Shown here: positions 12,901 through 27,900 of the stretch, piece after piece | Layout of the letters: each line of letters begins with the position of its first letter | Numbering within the stretch: position 1 is the stretch's first letter | DNA from: Alopecurus myosuroides | Taxonomy: Eukaryota > Streptophyta > Magnoliopsida > Poales > Poaceae | Assembly (NCBI GenBank): GCA_028641055.1 | Contig: CM054058.1 | Coordinates: 502,217,919 to 502,281,918, forward strand | DNA: 64,000 bases | Direction of reading: 5' to 3' | Position numbers and translations under genes: made by a program | Notes under the pieces: generated by a model | What the model was told of the DNA's origin: nothing | Seen by the model: only the letters and a program-made list of their open reading frames with translations | The model's database searches: none

Positions 12901-15900
12901 CGAAGAATTAACTCGTGCGCCATGAGAAGTTGGAGCTTAACATTCCCAACCTCTCTCCCCCTAGCTACGTAGACCAGCCGCAGTGCGTCTCAGCCGTCGA
13001 TCCAACTCCACGAGGGGGTTAGGATCTCTACCTGTGGCCGAAACCATGCACCAGAGGCGCTTCAACTCGTCCTCAAACCCAGGCAACGATCACCAAAAGG
13101 ACTCAAACTGGAAGCGCCATTTGAGGGAGCTACTGCAATTCAGTGATATAAGCAAGGGAGCATGGTCTGAGAGCGAGGAGGAGAGTGAGAAGGTTATCGG
13201 GGTGAGCCACTTCCCAATCCACATACCAAACCAACGGTCAATCTTCTCCAAAGTCGGGTTACCGTGCTCATTACTCCACGTAAAATCCCTTCCCATAAGG
13301 GGAGCTTCCTTGAGGCAAAGCTCGTTGATGGTGCGAAGGCACTTGCCCATAAGTGTTCTATTTAGGCCACCCTGGTTCTTATCACAAGCGTCGAGAATAA
13401 GGTTGAAATCTCCCGCCACCGCCCAAGAACCAGGACAACCGACAGCCACATTTTTTAGTTCTTCTAAGAAGGGTTCGTTGTCCACATCCATCGATGGCCC
13501 ATACACCGCCGTAAACCACCAGGGCTCCCTAGAATGGGCCAGACCTTGATAGTGAGAGTGTTGTTAGAGGTCAAGCAATGAGCTAGAAGGGTGGTCAGAT
13601 TGCCAGGCGATGAGAATTCCACCACGCGTACCAACAGCCGGCAAGTACTCAAACCCGTCGAAGGGGGTGCCCGGATTGATAAAGCATCAAAGTAGCTTAC
13701 AGACTGCAATGTAGTCTCGGAGAGGGCCACTAAAACGGCTCCTGACTCCGCGATCAACGCACGCACTAGATCATGTCTAGCAGGCGAATTCAGCCCACAG
13801 ACAATCCACACAAGGATGAGGTTAGAGATAATCGACATAAGTTAGGCCTACAGGTCCACACAACACATCCACCTAGGAGTATGACACCTCATCCGCCACG
13901 TTGATGTTCAAGAGCATGGCAAGAGCCGCTACCTCGGGGGAGGTAAGAGGCTTGCTAAAGACCTCGATGTAGTGCTGGAGGTCAGCGTCGGAAACAACCC
14001 CTTCTTCTTCCGTGATCCCCTTCTTCCTCATTAGGTTCCCTTGAGCTTTCTACATCGCCAACGAGCTAGAGCGCTTGTCAAGGGAAAAACGCTTGCTCCT
14101 CCTAGGCTTGAAGGCAGGCGGCCGAGCTTGCAGGGTTCGCCGCGCCTTTACACGCATCAGCCGGGAGGACTGGCGTCTTTGGTGTGAGAGCAGGAGCCTC
14201 TAGAACCGAAGCCACCTGGGAACTCGACGGTGCCTTTGCAACCACAGTAGCCCACCGCTCTTCCTCCCACGAGAGAGCACCATCCAGAAAGGTAGGAGAA
14301 CTCACCCCCAGAGAACCTATCCGTAGAGACTCGGAGCGTCCAGGGACCCAAAACCCGTGCGACGAACCACCAGAGGCCGGCGACCGCATCCTACGCCGAC
14401 GAAACGAGGACGCCGGGGAAGTAGCCACCGAGGCGCCCTGAAACACAGACGCCACCACCGGCGCCGCCAGACGTGCACGACCACCACCACGACCTTGAGC
14501 AGAGGGCAGCCCAGAGCGCCCAAGAATCGGTCCATGTCTAGGCGGTGGCGTGGGAAGCTCCGAGACCGCGTCATACAACTCGTCTTCCCAATCACTTGGG
14601 TGACCATTGTGTCCACTGTCCACCTGTGATCGTCCGGCGAGCGCCCAGTGCTCGGAGGCGGCGAAGGCTCAACCGGGACAACTTTGATCTGCACGGGGTA
14701 GAGGAGAGCATCAACCTTATGTCTGAATCGCATGCCTCGCACCGAAGGCCGCAGCCGCGCCTGGGGCCCCTCGTCAGGCTCCGTCACCACGAGCGTGTTG
14801 ACCAGTGGGATGATGGCTGGGTCCGCGTCCACGCCGAGAACCTGAAGGTGGAGAGGTCACTCCGCGAAGGAATGGCAGATGTGACCTCATTCACCCAAAA
14901 GCTGTCCTCAAGAAGACACTCCGACGAGCGCATCTCCTAGGCGTATCCAGGGATGCCCGCCATCTCCACCTCCACTTTGGAGAACATTGAGCGCGACGTC
15001 GCACAACCATGGCGAGACCAGGGCTTGAAGAAAAGGAGCATGCGCTGATTGCGGAGGGATCCAGCCGAACGAACCCGCTCCCGGGCCTCCATAGAATGAA
15101 ACAGGAGGAGAAAGTCCTCCGGGTGGTACTTCAGAATGGTGACGTCGTTGTGCGATAGCCTGAACTGAGCGCGAATTGCCTCCGCAACACGCATGACCGA
15201 CAGTTTAGGCCCATTGCCGCCCACCGAGGCAAGAAGCGCCAATTCAAGCTCTGACTCCAGGCGTTCCATCTCCGGCGAGGGATCCACAATGCAGATATTC
15301 CCCGGGCTCGGCGCCGGCAGCGCTCGAAAGCAGAGAAAAGCATCGAGAAGCACGATGCAGCCACAGAAGGCCAGGTGCGCTGCCTTGAAGGACCGGCAAC
15401 AGTACTAGAGGCCCGCACCCACACAATACCGCACCGGTAGACGGGCACCGTCTGAAAGCGGAGGGGGCGTAGGGAGCTCCCATAGGAGCCACTGCCAGCA
15501 CCAATCCGCTGGCGAATCGGCACACGGCTAGCACCCTCAACCGTGCTGCACGAACACTTGTTGGAGCAAGCTTTGGAGAGGTGCTCTTCAGATCCACAGA
15601 GAAAGCAACAAGGATTGCTGGTGCATCTCGCACGGATGTGGCCCGGGTCTCCACAGTTGTAGCACACTCCATGCATCTCCACAGGTAGAGGCTTTTTGGG
15701 CACCGGCGTCGGCAGAGGCCCAGCATCCGGTGCCTTGGTCTCGCGCTTCCACGCCGGCGGGTTCCAAGCCGCCTTTGGATCCACGGGCACCGCATCACGC
15801 GACGCTTCCGCCGCCACCAGGGGGACAACAACGCCCCAGCGCAGCGCCACCGCCGTCTTGGCTGCAGAGGCGATGCGGAGCTCCGAGTTAAACGAGGTCA

Positions 15901-18900
15901 AACTTTCGTCAGAAGAGGAGGGGAACCCAATGTCCACACGGGAGGTCATGGAGGGAAGGGGTTTGGTGGCGCAGGCACCTGAGCGGGGACCCATGGAGGC
16001 TGTGGGCGAAGCCAACCGGAGTGGCCGGAATCGCAGGAGAGGAGGCGGGCTAGAGGGCCAGGGTGGGGGCGGCGCCGCCGTGGTCGCGGTCGCGGGAGCG
16101 GGAGCGGGAGCGGGGGAATCTTTTTTAAGGGAAAAGGTAGAGGGTTGTCCTCTACCCTATAGCTTCATATAAGCCAGAGGCTTAGGGTTACATTTACATT
16201 ATTTACATATGGGTACAAGAAGAAGAAATGAAAAAGAAAAGGTGTTCATTGTGCAAAGCAGTCTGCCCACTGTGCTAATGCCGTTGCCTCTTTGGGTGAA
16301 CGTGTTGCCAACGGTTTTAGCTCCTCGGAGATAGCTTTTAGGATCCTCTGCTTCTCGTCGGATGGGCTTCCCTTGGAATCAATGGAGAGCAAAAAAAAAA
16401 TGGATGAAATTTCATCAGACTTCTATCTCTGAATGTGATAATTGTTTGTTCGGTGCTGGGACAGGCACGATTGAAGGAGAACATGCAGGGATCCAATCGA
16501 CGGAGAGGTTGGAAGAGTTGGCAACCGAGGGATATCTGTGCTGGGATAATAAATGCAAACCTCATTTCCGCCGGCCCGCGATGGTGACCTCGCTGACATC
16601 TTTGAGAAGTGGGTGCCGATGTTTACTTATCTAGCTCGTTGGCAATCTTGGCAAGGTCACCACGATGAGCTCCAGGGCGGTGACGAAGAACGGGGCCGGG
16701 TCTGAGCATAGATGGCGTGGTGGCTTGGGGGTTCCGTAGACGACAGTGGAGAAAGAGCCTAGGCGCGCTGGGTTGGGGTCTTCGTTGGCGACAGTGGCGG
16801 CTTCCCAATCAGTGCGTAGGGTCCTACAAGTCCAGTTATGGAGGGCATTGGCGGCAGCGGTGGAGGAGTCGGGGGTGGGATCTTGGACGCGCTGATGGTG
16901 GAGCAGGTTCTGGAGGATGAGAGAGAGGACACTGAACAGAGCGGTTTGCGTGTGATTTTCTCACAGATAATTAAGGGGTCATAATTAGGTACCACAGAAC
17001 CGAGAGGATTGACTAGAGGAAGCGACAGGCTTGATGATAGAATTTGTTGGTGGACGGTTGGAGGAAGGAAATTGTTTGTTTAGATAGGATTGTTGAGATA
17101 GGAAGAGAATAAGAAGATAAGGTAACAAATCTAACTAACTTGACAAGATAAGCCGGCATGCAACGTCCATATTCGAAAAAAAATAGTGTGATGTCATTTG
17201 ATGTGTAATTATGTTGAAGTGTGACACCACCACCACAACAACCTTAATAGTAAAGATAATAACATAATTGAATGCATAAATATCTCTCTTCACTATGCTA
17301 CTCCGAACCACTCTCCGGTTGAATAACGAACACCAATTCATTGCGTAGGGGTACAAAGCACCTTAAAGTCGCATTCCCGTATCTAGTTAACCCCATGTTG
17401 TTACTATGAGCGCCCTAGAAGGTACTAGACAAACACCACAATTTCATAGGGCCATCCAACACAAGATATAAATATCATGCTAAACCACACGGTGCACACA
17501 CTGTCACCTTTACACCGTGATCAAAGTGTTTACGGAGATCTCATAACAAAACCACTTGAGTAGCATAACAGATGAAGAGTACATCTACTTATTCTACTAG
17601 ATTACAAAGCTCATGATCACATAAAGATCACACCATGGGGGAGAGAGACGAAGCACATAGCTATCGGTAGAGCCCTCATCCCCGAGGGAGAACTACTCCC
17701 TCCTCGTCATAGTAGACAGCAACGGCGATGAAGATGACGGTGGACTCGATGGAGATGGTTCCGGGGGCACTTCCCCGTCCCGGCAGGGTGCCGGAACTGA
17801 GATTTATCTCCCCCAAAACTTGTAGGCGGGGGCGGCGGAGCTACGGATGTTTTTGGTGTAAAAGGCCGATTTATTTACGGTTGATGCATCGGGGGGCATA
17901 TATAGGTGAAAGGGCGATGGCGGTGGGCGCCTGAGGGGCCCACACCACCCCCAGGCGCGGCCAGGGGCCCACCCGCACCCAGGCATGGTGGGGGAGCTCT
18001 GGGCCCCCTCCGGGTCTTTTTTGGACTTTTGGGACGTGTCGGGAATTATAAGACTTCTGTCTTTTGAATCGTCCAATTCCAAGAATATTTTTGAGACTAA
18101 AAACAGCAGAAAACAGGAAGTGGCTCTATGGCATCTTGTCAATAGGTTACTCCTAGAAAATCCATAAAGATGACATAAAGTGAATAAGAAACATGTAGTA
18201 TATAGTATGAAAACAACATGGAACATCAGAAATTAAGGATTCGTTTATGACGTATCAACATCCTGAGCTTAGTTCCTACTCGTCCTCGAGTAGGTAAACG
18301 ATAAAAACACATAATTTCTGAGGTAACATGCTAACAACATAAACTTGATCATCATAGTGATGTAAAGCATGTAAATTAGGATCAAATGAATAAAGGTTGT
18401 GGTTTATAGTTGATATCAAATAGAATAATGTATAAACCATTAAGAATAACAAAGTAAATTTTTCAATGAATGAATACTAAAAGACAATCCATTGTGCAAA
18501 GTATATTAAAGATGATTTAAGCTTCAAGAACAACAATATAATCATACAAGGCATCAAACTCTCACAACAACTCCTGTTAGGATCAAATCAAGTGACAACA
18601 ATATGCACATAGGAAAAACCATTCAATTAATTGTGCACTCAAAACAAGCAAGCATTCTGTATTGGTCCCTAGCACCAGGATGTTATGGCTAAAAGAACAT
18701 TATTGGGGGGGGGGGGGTTGGAAGGTCAATGGAAGAAAGTCTCACACAACTGAAAGTTATCATTAGACGAGAGGAAGTCTTATAATCGAAATTATGCAAG
18801 GAGTAGTGATTGCCACACAACGGATGCACATAGAGCTATAAGTGTATGAAAGCTCTCCAATGGAACTAGTGGGGGTGCATCCAACTTGCTTTCTCAGGAA

Positions 18901-21900
18901 GACCTAGAGCAGTTTTGAGGAGGCTCATCATTGGAATATACAAGCCAAGTTCTACAATGTAAGTTTCCCACATAGTTATGCAAGTCATAATATGAATACT
19001 CTCTCTAAACTGAAGTAATGATGCTAACACAGCACAAGTGTGGAATAAATGATACTAGTGCTGCCCTCTCTCTCTTTATTATATCTCCTTTTACCTTTCT
19101 TTATTTTTTCTATTTGTTTTTTTTATATGTAACCTCAATGGTAGGGGCAACACTCTATTTTACAATGAATCAACACACTTTTAGTACTCATAACTCAAAC
19201 TGAAATATCTCTGATATAAATAAAACTAAATGCTCCTGCCAGTGTAGCAGTATGCAAAATAACAATGAAGCATGACAAGTAACATAATGATGATGGATGT
19301 TGTATGGAAATATATCTCGGAATGGCTATGGAAATGCCATGGTAGGTAGGTATGGTGGTTGTTTTGAGGAAGATAAATTTTGGCTTATGTGTAGAAGAAC
19401 AAAGTTCTCCCACGGGGTTTGGATGTACTAGCGAAGTTTGCGCCAACTCTTAATGTGAGAATGAGCAATGAACAATACCGAAGAGGCTAGAAAATATGGA
19501 TGGTGGAAGTGCCACAAAACCGCAACATAGACCTCACAAGTTAAGAGATTCCAAATAAAATCATGATCTCACAAGGCATAATGAAAATCACTCCAAGAGG
19601 GTCCATGGTAGTGAAAAGTCACTGTTGGCTACCCCGACTGTAGCGCGTAACAAAAAGCCATCACGATTTCTATTAGCAAAGGAAGTCGTATACCATTATC
19701 CTATCAACTAGTTATTTGAGTGTTGTCGCACCCGGACTTCTAGAGGATACTCACCGTACAAACTGAACAGTATTCTGATTGGATTACGGGGCTTACCGGC
19801 ACCCGCGTCCTCTTACGAGTAGGCCAACACTTATGTGTGACAACCAATCGCTACTGTTCACCGTCGATGTAAACTATCCCGTAGAAATCAGGACACTTCC
19901 ATTGACGTACTTCAACCATACACACATGGTACGTCAACGGCGTTTGAACAAGTGATATCACAACAGATCTCTACGACACAAAAGATCGAAATAAGTTGCA
20001 AATGGCTCTCATTAGAGCAGAGATAGCAAATACAATCATTCAGAGGACACATGTCCCAACAATACATCAGTACATCACAGCGGAAGCATTCAACATGTCT
20101 GAGTACAGACAAGAACCAAATAGGCCTAAGATGCCGGAAACGAACAGACGGAGCCCATCCACGAAGTCTCGGATCCTGCCCGGGTCCGCTATCTACTCGT
20201 CAGCAGTCTCGTCATAATCCACGTAGTAGCCACCATGTAGATCCTCGGAAACGTAGGTCTGCGGAAACCACAGCCCCAAAGGGGTCAGTACATAAACGTA
20301 CTGGCAAGCAAGACTCACAGTTCACCAAAGTGTAACCCGTCAACACCAAGCACAGATGCTTTGGGTTCAACGGAAGGAAGGGGATAAAAGGATGCTGCAA
20401 CCTGCTGCTCTAACCAACTACAGAAACATACTACAACTTCCAGCTAACAGAAAGGAGATAAGATCGCGGATAGTAACCAACCTATCAACTAACATCAAAC
20501 AAACCCATCCTGGATCTCGCCCCTTATCCAAAGAAGCAATCCGAGGATAACTCACACAGTTGGATTAATGATGGTTCATATTATTGTGTCAATAAGCCTA
20601 TTACTAGTCAAGTTGTTAATCATTGGGTGTAAGGTTGTTAATCATTAGGTTTAAGTTGTCCTGAGTACTTGTTAGCCAGTACTTTCACCAAGTAATCCAT
20701 AACCGCGGAAAACATGGCTTCTCGAGAAGAGTATCCCTGCAGGGTTGCACCAATTTGGCCGTACACGTATGAATAACCCGCCAGATGGAAAGGCCCTTCC
20801 ACCAAGCGGGGCACTCAACACAACTCAACTCTTCTTCGCATCAAGCCCAAAGAACCTTGGGCGCACGGCTAATCGAGCCCCGAAGAAAAGGGACCCTCAT
20901 AGCACTCTAAGACCGTGTCCCCCTATATGCCGACTACGAAAGTTCCACCCGGGTACCAAGGGCTCGCAAGATCATGCATGCAGCAAATGGAAAACCCGAA
21001 CTAAATGAGGCGATTTGGACGAGATGCGAATCGAGTCAAATTGAGGGGGGCGCCCATACTCGCTTCCCACATGCGGGTAGTGCGCTCATCATGGATCAGT
21101 ACACAAGACCTTTTTCCTATTAGGGTCGACACTAGCAGGCCTCAAAACCACAAAGCGCCTCCTGCCGGTGCCTTATCATCAGATTATTATTAACAATAAC
21201 ATTAGCATGATTGATTGATTAAACATCGAGCCCCCAGAACATAATGAAATAGTAACAGAAAGTAACGGGTAACAGACTCGAGCAAAACAACCTAAGCATG
21301 CTAGTAAGACACGGGCACAAGCAATGGTTATAGGTGTGGAGGTGAGGCAATATCAGGGTTAAAGGATTCATGTGATAGGTTCGTAACAGAAACAACTACT
21401 ACTAAGGCTAGCAGAAAAGAACAACGGAAAGTATCGGTAACCAATGTTGAAAGGAACACAGTGGTTCATGTGAGTGATAACTTGCCTGCAAACCCAGTAG
21501 CCTGGTACTGAGCTAAGTCCTTAGAAGGGGTGTCGTAAGTATCGTCGGTCTCAACGTCGTCGTTTATCCGAGGAGAAGCAAACAAACAATGCAGAAAGAT
21601 AAACAATCAATAACATGGCATAGTGCACAAACATGGGATGATGCATGAACATTTAATTGATGCATCAAAATAACTAGTTGACATGGTAACAACATGATTA
21701 AATGGACCCACATGCAATTGGATTGCATATGGAAGCCCATGAATTATGGTTGAATTAATTGTTTTACAACTAATCATCATGTGGAAGTGAATTAGCATGA
21801 TGCATGGATGAGGAAAACAGCAAAATAACAACAATAGAATCAAATAGAAATAAGGTTTACCAAGTTTGGAAATTCATTTATTAAGTTAAGAAATTTTGGT

Positions 21901-24900
21901 TCCTTAAAGGTGTCACACAAACATTTGTTGTTTTCACCACTTTCAATTGTTCAAAATAGATCACAAAGTTTATATTTGAAAAGAAAACAAGATTTTAGTT
22001 GGAATACATGTTTCACTTGTTGAAAAAGGATTTTAAATAAATTATTTATGAATTAAACAAGTTTAAGCAAGAATTAAAGGAATTTAATTCAAACATGAAC
22101 TTATTTGGATTTTTATTTGTTCAAAACATTAAGTGAGATTCATATTTGAAAAGTTTATGCTTTGATGGTTTGAAAACATATTTTATATGTCCCAAAAGAA
22201 TTTGTTTTGATCAAGTTATAAATTTAGCAATATTAAATGATTTAAACAAGGTTTAAATCATTTAACCAATTTTAATTATTCAAAACATGAAAAAAAAATA
22301 TTTGGAAAGGTGGTTTAATTTTGCATGGAAAACATATTTCATTTGTTGAAATTGGATTTAAAAGGAGCAAGTTATTATTTTGGCAATTTTTAAATGCAAT
22401 AAACAAGAAACAGTTGTTTTCAGCAATTTAAATTATTCAAAACAGCACACAAAATTTATATTTGGAAAGTACATGAAAATTTGATTGGAAAACATATTTA
22501 GTTTGTGGAATTTGGAATTTTTATGCCCAAGTTATGAATTTTGCAAATTTAAGTGATTTAAACAAGAATTCAAATGTTTTACCAATTTAAATATTCAAAA
22601 CAGTGAACAAATTTTATATTTGGATAGAGCATTTAATTTGGTATTGAAAACATATTAAAAATGTTGGATTTGGAGTTAAAATGATTTTCTTATGCAATTT
22701 ACAAGATCTAGTGTAAATCTGCCATTTTTATGAATCTAGGGACTAGGAAAATATTTTTACAGGGCTAGAAATAATTGCCAGGGGCCTATGTGTGATTTTC
22801 CTGGAAATTGCTGGGTCAAAACAATTGGGGAAAAAAGTTTTGGTTTTATGGGCGCAGGGGGGATCGAACCCTGCACCTCTGAAGTGCCAAAGGGGTGCTA
22901 ACCAGTTGGGCTGGATGCGCTTGCTTGTAACAGAAAGGTGCGGGGGGGGGGGGGTTAAGCTGTGGGTGCGGGTTACTTTCTGAACTTAACTGAACCTGTT
23001 CGTGCTCCCTGTACCAGCGACAGAGAACACGGCCAGCGATGGCAGGGTGATCGCCGGAGGGGGCGCCGTCCGCGGACGAGCGGTGTGGGGGTGCGGTGAG
23101 AGGAGAGGGGGGGAGCGAGGTTTGGGAGGGAACCGAGGGGCCTCACCTCGAGTGGTCGGAGAAGAGGCGATCGGGGCAGGCAGGCGCAGCAGGTGGACGA
23201 GCAGAGGGCGACGACGGCTTGGAGGGGATGGCGCCGGCGCCACGCCGGGTCCCCGTGGCCGCCGAGGGGACGAGGAGAGAGCCCGCGGTACGCCGTTTCC
23301 ATTCCCCATGACGGCGAGGCTCCGAGGTGACCGTAGGGCGGCGATCACCGGCGGCCAAGGGGCTGTTTTTCGGTGGGTTTCAGAGGGTGCAGAGATACAG
23401 AGGGAGGCAGGGAGAAGAGAGGTGGGAGGAAGAAGAGATGGCGGCGGATGGGAAGGAGAGGAAGGCTAGGTTTAGGACGAGCAGGAGGGAGGGGGCTTTA
23501 TGGAGGGCAGCGAGCTCGGTACGGCACAACATCGAGCGGAGGAGGAGAGATCGCACGGTGGTTTGGGAACTGACAGCGACAGCAGGTCGCTTCCGTACGA
23601 GGAAGAAAGCCGTGGTGGGCTGGATGGGGAAAACGGATGGGGTGGGCTGGCCCGTTCTCTCAGCTCACCCTTCTCCTTCTATTTTTTGTATATATTTTTG
23701 CTTGTAAATGATGAAAGAGAGATAGGAAAAGGGATTTGGGTTTTTATTTTTTATGAATAACTTTCTTAGTAATTTTGCAAAAACAGTAATTAAAAGCAAT
23801 TTACCATTAACTTCAAAATTTTGGAATATTAATTTGATTGTTTTAATTGGTTAGTTGGACTCCAAATAAGGTTTGGGGTTCTTAATTTTTTATGAGATGT
23901 TTTATTACCTTGCAAACAGTAACCAAAGCAATGTTACCAACATTTCCAAAATTTTGGAGATGTTAAATTAATTTTAGAGATGGTTAGTTGAATTTTCCAA
24001 TGGGGTGTCACTTGGGGATTTTGAAATAAACAATTTTTATCCAATGGATTCAAACAACTATGACAACATTATTGAATTTAATTTGTTTGCAAGATTTTAA
24101 TCTTAACCCCATATTTTGAAATATGCCAAGTAGGATTGATCTGATTTGAATTTGAAATAACAATTGAATTAAGTTTGGATTAATTAAATTATTAAAAGCC
24201 ATAATTTTAATGGTTGAACCTTATAGAAACAAAGGATTGATTTGTTTTGCAATTTTCATAACTTTCAAAAGGGTTGTTGTTTGGAAATTAATTGAATTTT
24301 GGAAAGGGTTGGTATTAAATGAATTTTTGTTAGAAACAAAACAACAGTTTTGAATCACAATTTTTATGGAAACAATTGATTGTTTTTATTTGAAATATTC
24401 ATTTTGGAAATTGTAACATCACAAGGATGAAACAAAAGGTTGGAATTTTGGTTTGAAATTCAAATAGAAAACAAAGGAAAACAATAGAAAACAGTTGGAA
24501 AACAAAGCAAAACAATTGCACTCAACATGATGCCATGATGCAAACATAAAATAACAGAGAGCAAACATTCTAATGGCTTGTTTTTCATCCTTGGGATGTT
24601 ACAAGTGTGGCATAGTTTCAAGCTTCTAGACCAACCATTAATTGTTTTTACTCTACAAAACCATTAAGTTTACCATTAAGCATATTAATATCTCAAAACA
24701 ACAACAAATAATCAAGTGAAACAATTTAGTGCCTAATGTCTACGCACGCTTCTATTCTTGTAGACAGTGTTGGGCCTCCAAGTGCAGAGGTTTTTAGAAC
24801 AACATCAAGTTTCCCTTAAGTGGATCACCCAAGGTTTATCAACTCAGGGAGGTAGAGGTCAAACATATCCCTCCCAAGCAACCCTGCAATGAAGATACAA

Positions 24901-27900
24901 GAAGTCTCTTGTGTCCCCAACACACCTAATACATTTGTTAGTTATATAGGTGCACTAGTTCGGCGAAGAGAGAGTAAAATGCAAGTAATATGGATGATAA
25001 TAAGTGATAATAGCAATATGAAAAAAATGGCAGCAAGCCAACATGTAGCAGAACAGGCGGAAAACGGTGTTTTAATGCTTGGAAAATAAGGCCTAGGGAT
25101 CCTACTTGCACTAGTCGACACTCTCAAAAATGATCACATAATTGAATAACTAAATATCTTCTCTTCACTATGATACTCCGAACCACTCTCGGTCGAATAA
25201 CAACACCAATCCATGTGTAGGGCTTTAACAGCACTCCTCAGAGTAAGAACTTTCCCCAACTAAGTAACCCCCATGCTATCACTATGGGACCCAGATGGTT
25301 CCACGCAAACACCACAATTTCATAGGGTTATCCAACACAAAATATAAATATAATGCTAAACCACACGGTGCACACACACTGTCACCTTACACCGTGATCA
25401 AAGTGTTTACGAAGATCTCATAACAAATAATGAACACTAATCATTGCGTAGGGATGAAAAAAAACATTCCTTAAAGTAAGCATTCCCATGTCTAGTTAAC
25501 TCCACGTTGACACTATCAGCTCCCTAGATGGTACTAGACAAACATTACAATTCATAGAGGAGACATACACGATGTGCACACTGTCACCTTCACGTCGCGG
25601 GACAAGGTGACTCCAAAGTTCATATCAATAAAACACTTGAGTAGCAAAACATGTAGAGTAACATCTACGAATTCAACTAGATTACGAAGCTCACGATCAC
25701 ATATAGATCACACCATGGGAGAGAGAGATGAACCACATAGCTACCGGTAGAGCCCTAAGCCTCGGGGGAGAACTACTCCCTCCTCATCATAGGAGACAAC
25801 AACGGCGATGGAGATGGCGTTGGAGTCGATGGAGATGGGTTCCGAGGGCACTTCCCCGTCCCGGCAGGGTGCCAGAATAGAGTTATGCCCCGAAACTTGT
25901 CGGTGGCGGCGACGGAGCTACGGATGTATTTTGTGGAAAAGCTCGATTCTTTTAGGGTTTTCCCTTGGGGGAGTATAAATAGGCGAAAGGGCAAAGGAGG
26001 TGGAGCTCTGGGGGGCCCCACACCACCAGGTGGCATGACCAAGGGGACCCGCGCCACCCCATGGTGTGGCCACCATGTGGCCCCCCTCTCGGGGCTCTTC
26101 AGGACTTCTGGAAGCTTTTCTAAGACTTCTGGCTTTCAAATTTTCCAATTCCGAGAATATTTCCAGAACAACTTTTCTGAAACTAAAACAGCGGAAAACA
26201 GGGAACTGGCTGTGTGGCATCTTGTTAATAGGTTAGTCCCGGAAAATGTTTAAAAATGCTATAAAGAAGGGAGGAAAACATGTAGCAATTGGCATAATAT
26301 CATCATGGAGCATCAGAAATTATATATACGTTGGAGACATATCAAGCATTCCCAAGCTTAGTTCCTACTCGTCCTCGAGTAGGTAAATAAAACACAATAA
26401 TTTCTAAGGATACATGCTACTAACATAAACTTGATCATTATAATGTAAAAGCATATGTAAGATGAGATCATAGAACTTAAACACACAAACATGATAAATA
26501 GAACTTTAATAATAAAGCATACCAATCACTTTGCATCATGAAGAGTATCTCAAAAAAAAAGATCATGAATAATAATGCAAAGAATGATATACGTTTGTTT
26601 CAAGTATAGAGAAAGCATGGCAAAGTGGTATTTCGCTAGTCCTTAAGAGTGGGACAAAACATAAATGCCAGGACACCTTCAAAGTTCATGAGGAAGACTA
26701 GAGCAAATAATTTGAGAACGAACAATAGCCACATCATGAATCAATTATTGATGTTTATGGGACAAATGCCACATAAAATTCAGAATGAAAAAAAAGCTCT
26801 CTCAATTGAGCATAAAGTTAGAAGATGGAGACTCAAAATAAAAGTAAAAGAAAGGCCCTTCGCGGAGGGAAGCATGGATCAGTCATGTGTGCTAGAGCTT
26901 TGTATTTTATCAAACAATGGTATTAAAAGTTTGACACTCATCCCATCCATCTTTCACAAACCATGGCTAACCAAATCCTCGGGTGCCTTCCAACAATCAC
27001 ATACCATGGAGGAGTGTCTACATTTTAGGAGAGGTGTATGCTAATGTCAACGAATGGTAAACAGAAAATACAGTACGTCACAAGCCAGCTGGATTCACAA
27101 GAGCGGCTCCCATACGAAGGACGCATCTGGGTAGAAGGTCATCCTTTTTTCTCTTTTGTTTACCGCAATTATGCTTTGACTCATAAATAAGGGGGGATAG
27201 TGAAGAGAATTGTTTGCAATAATTTGGGGCTGGGCACCCCGATGCCAGCTCTTCTATGATTTGGATAAGCGGATGAAACCACTAGTCCAGGGTGTGAAAT
27301 CCAATGAACAAGTGAGATAAAGATTCTATTGACGTCCTCATGAGCATAAACAAGAACACAAAAAGAGGAGTAATTTTGAAGTTTTAAGCACATGAGCAAT
27401 TTACTTGCAGCGGCAGTTAAATACCACATGTAGGTAGGTATGGTGGACACAATGGGAAAACTTTGGTTTTAAGGAGTTGGATGCACGAGTAGAGCTCATA
27501 CTGAGTACATGTGGAGGCTAGAAAAAGACTGGGAGCGACAAATCAAGAGAGCATAAGAGCCATAATCATGCATAGCGACATAAACATCATTAATTAAAGC
27601 ATAAGCGGTATCACAAGTTCAAAAACTAAATGTTCATGGAGGCTATTCTTGACTGGTTCATAGTCATAAACATGGTGTCAGCATGCACCAATTCAACCAA
27701 ATAAAACATTCGAAAGAGGAATACCATAAATTTCTGCCTTTACTATGACAAGAACCACTCATGAATCTTTCAATGGAATATTAAACACTCTCATCCATTT
27801 GAGGCCTATTCATGCCTACTCAATGACCACAAGGCTTTAAAACTAAAATAAAATTTAGCATGGCCATGAAAAAAAATTCTAGCCACATTCTACGTGCCAC

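Larger units (their letters stand above)
10129..16120 (-). mobile_element. Decayed L1-type LINE, minus strand
   Basis: Running from about 16120 down to 10129, the element shows ORF1 with zinc knuckles, then an endonuclease, reverse transcriptase and zf-RVT region, then a poly(A) tail (T-rich at 10128-10141). Frameshifts and stops break both reading frames, so it is inactive. No target site duplication could be matched: the left flank is PPC4 intron 11 and the right flank is another retroelement tail. That is unusual for an insertion supposed to lie in an intron. Confidence 0.85.

Noticed and set aside
23002..23707. Long overlapping open frames on both strands in a GC-rich block
   Set aside because: They overlap in several frames, are Arg/Gly/Pro-rich and lie inside a solo LTR; GC composition explains them.
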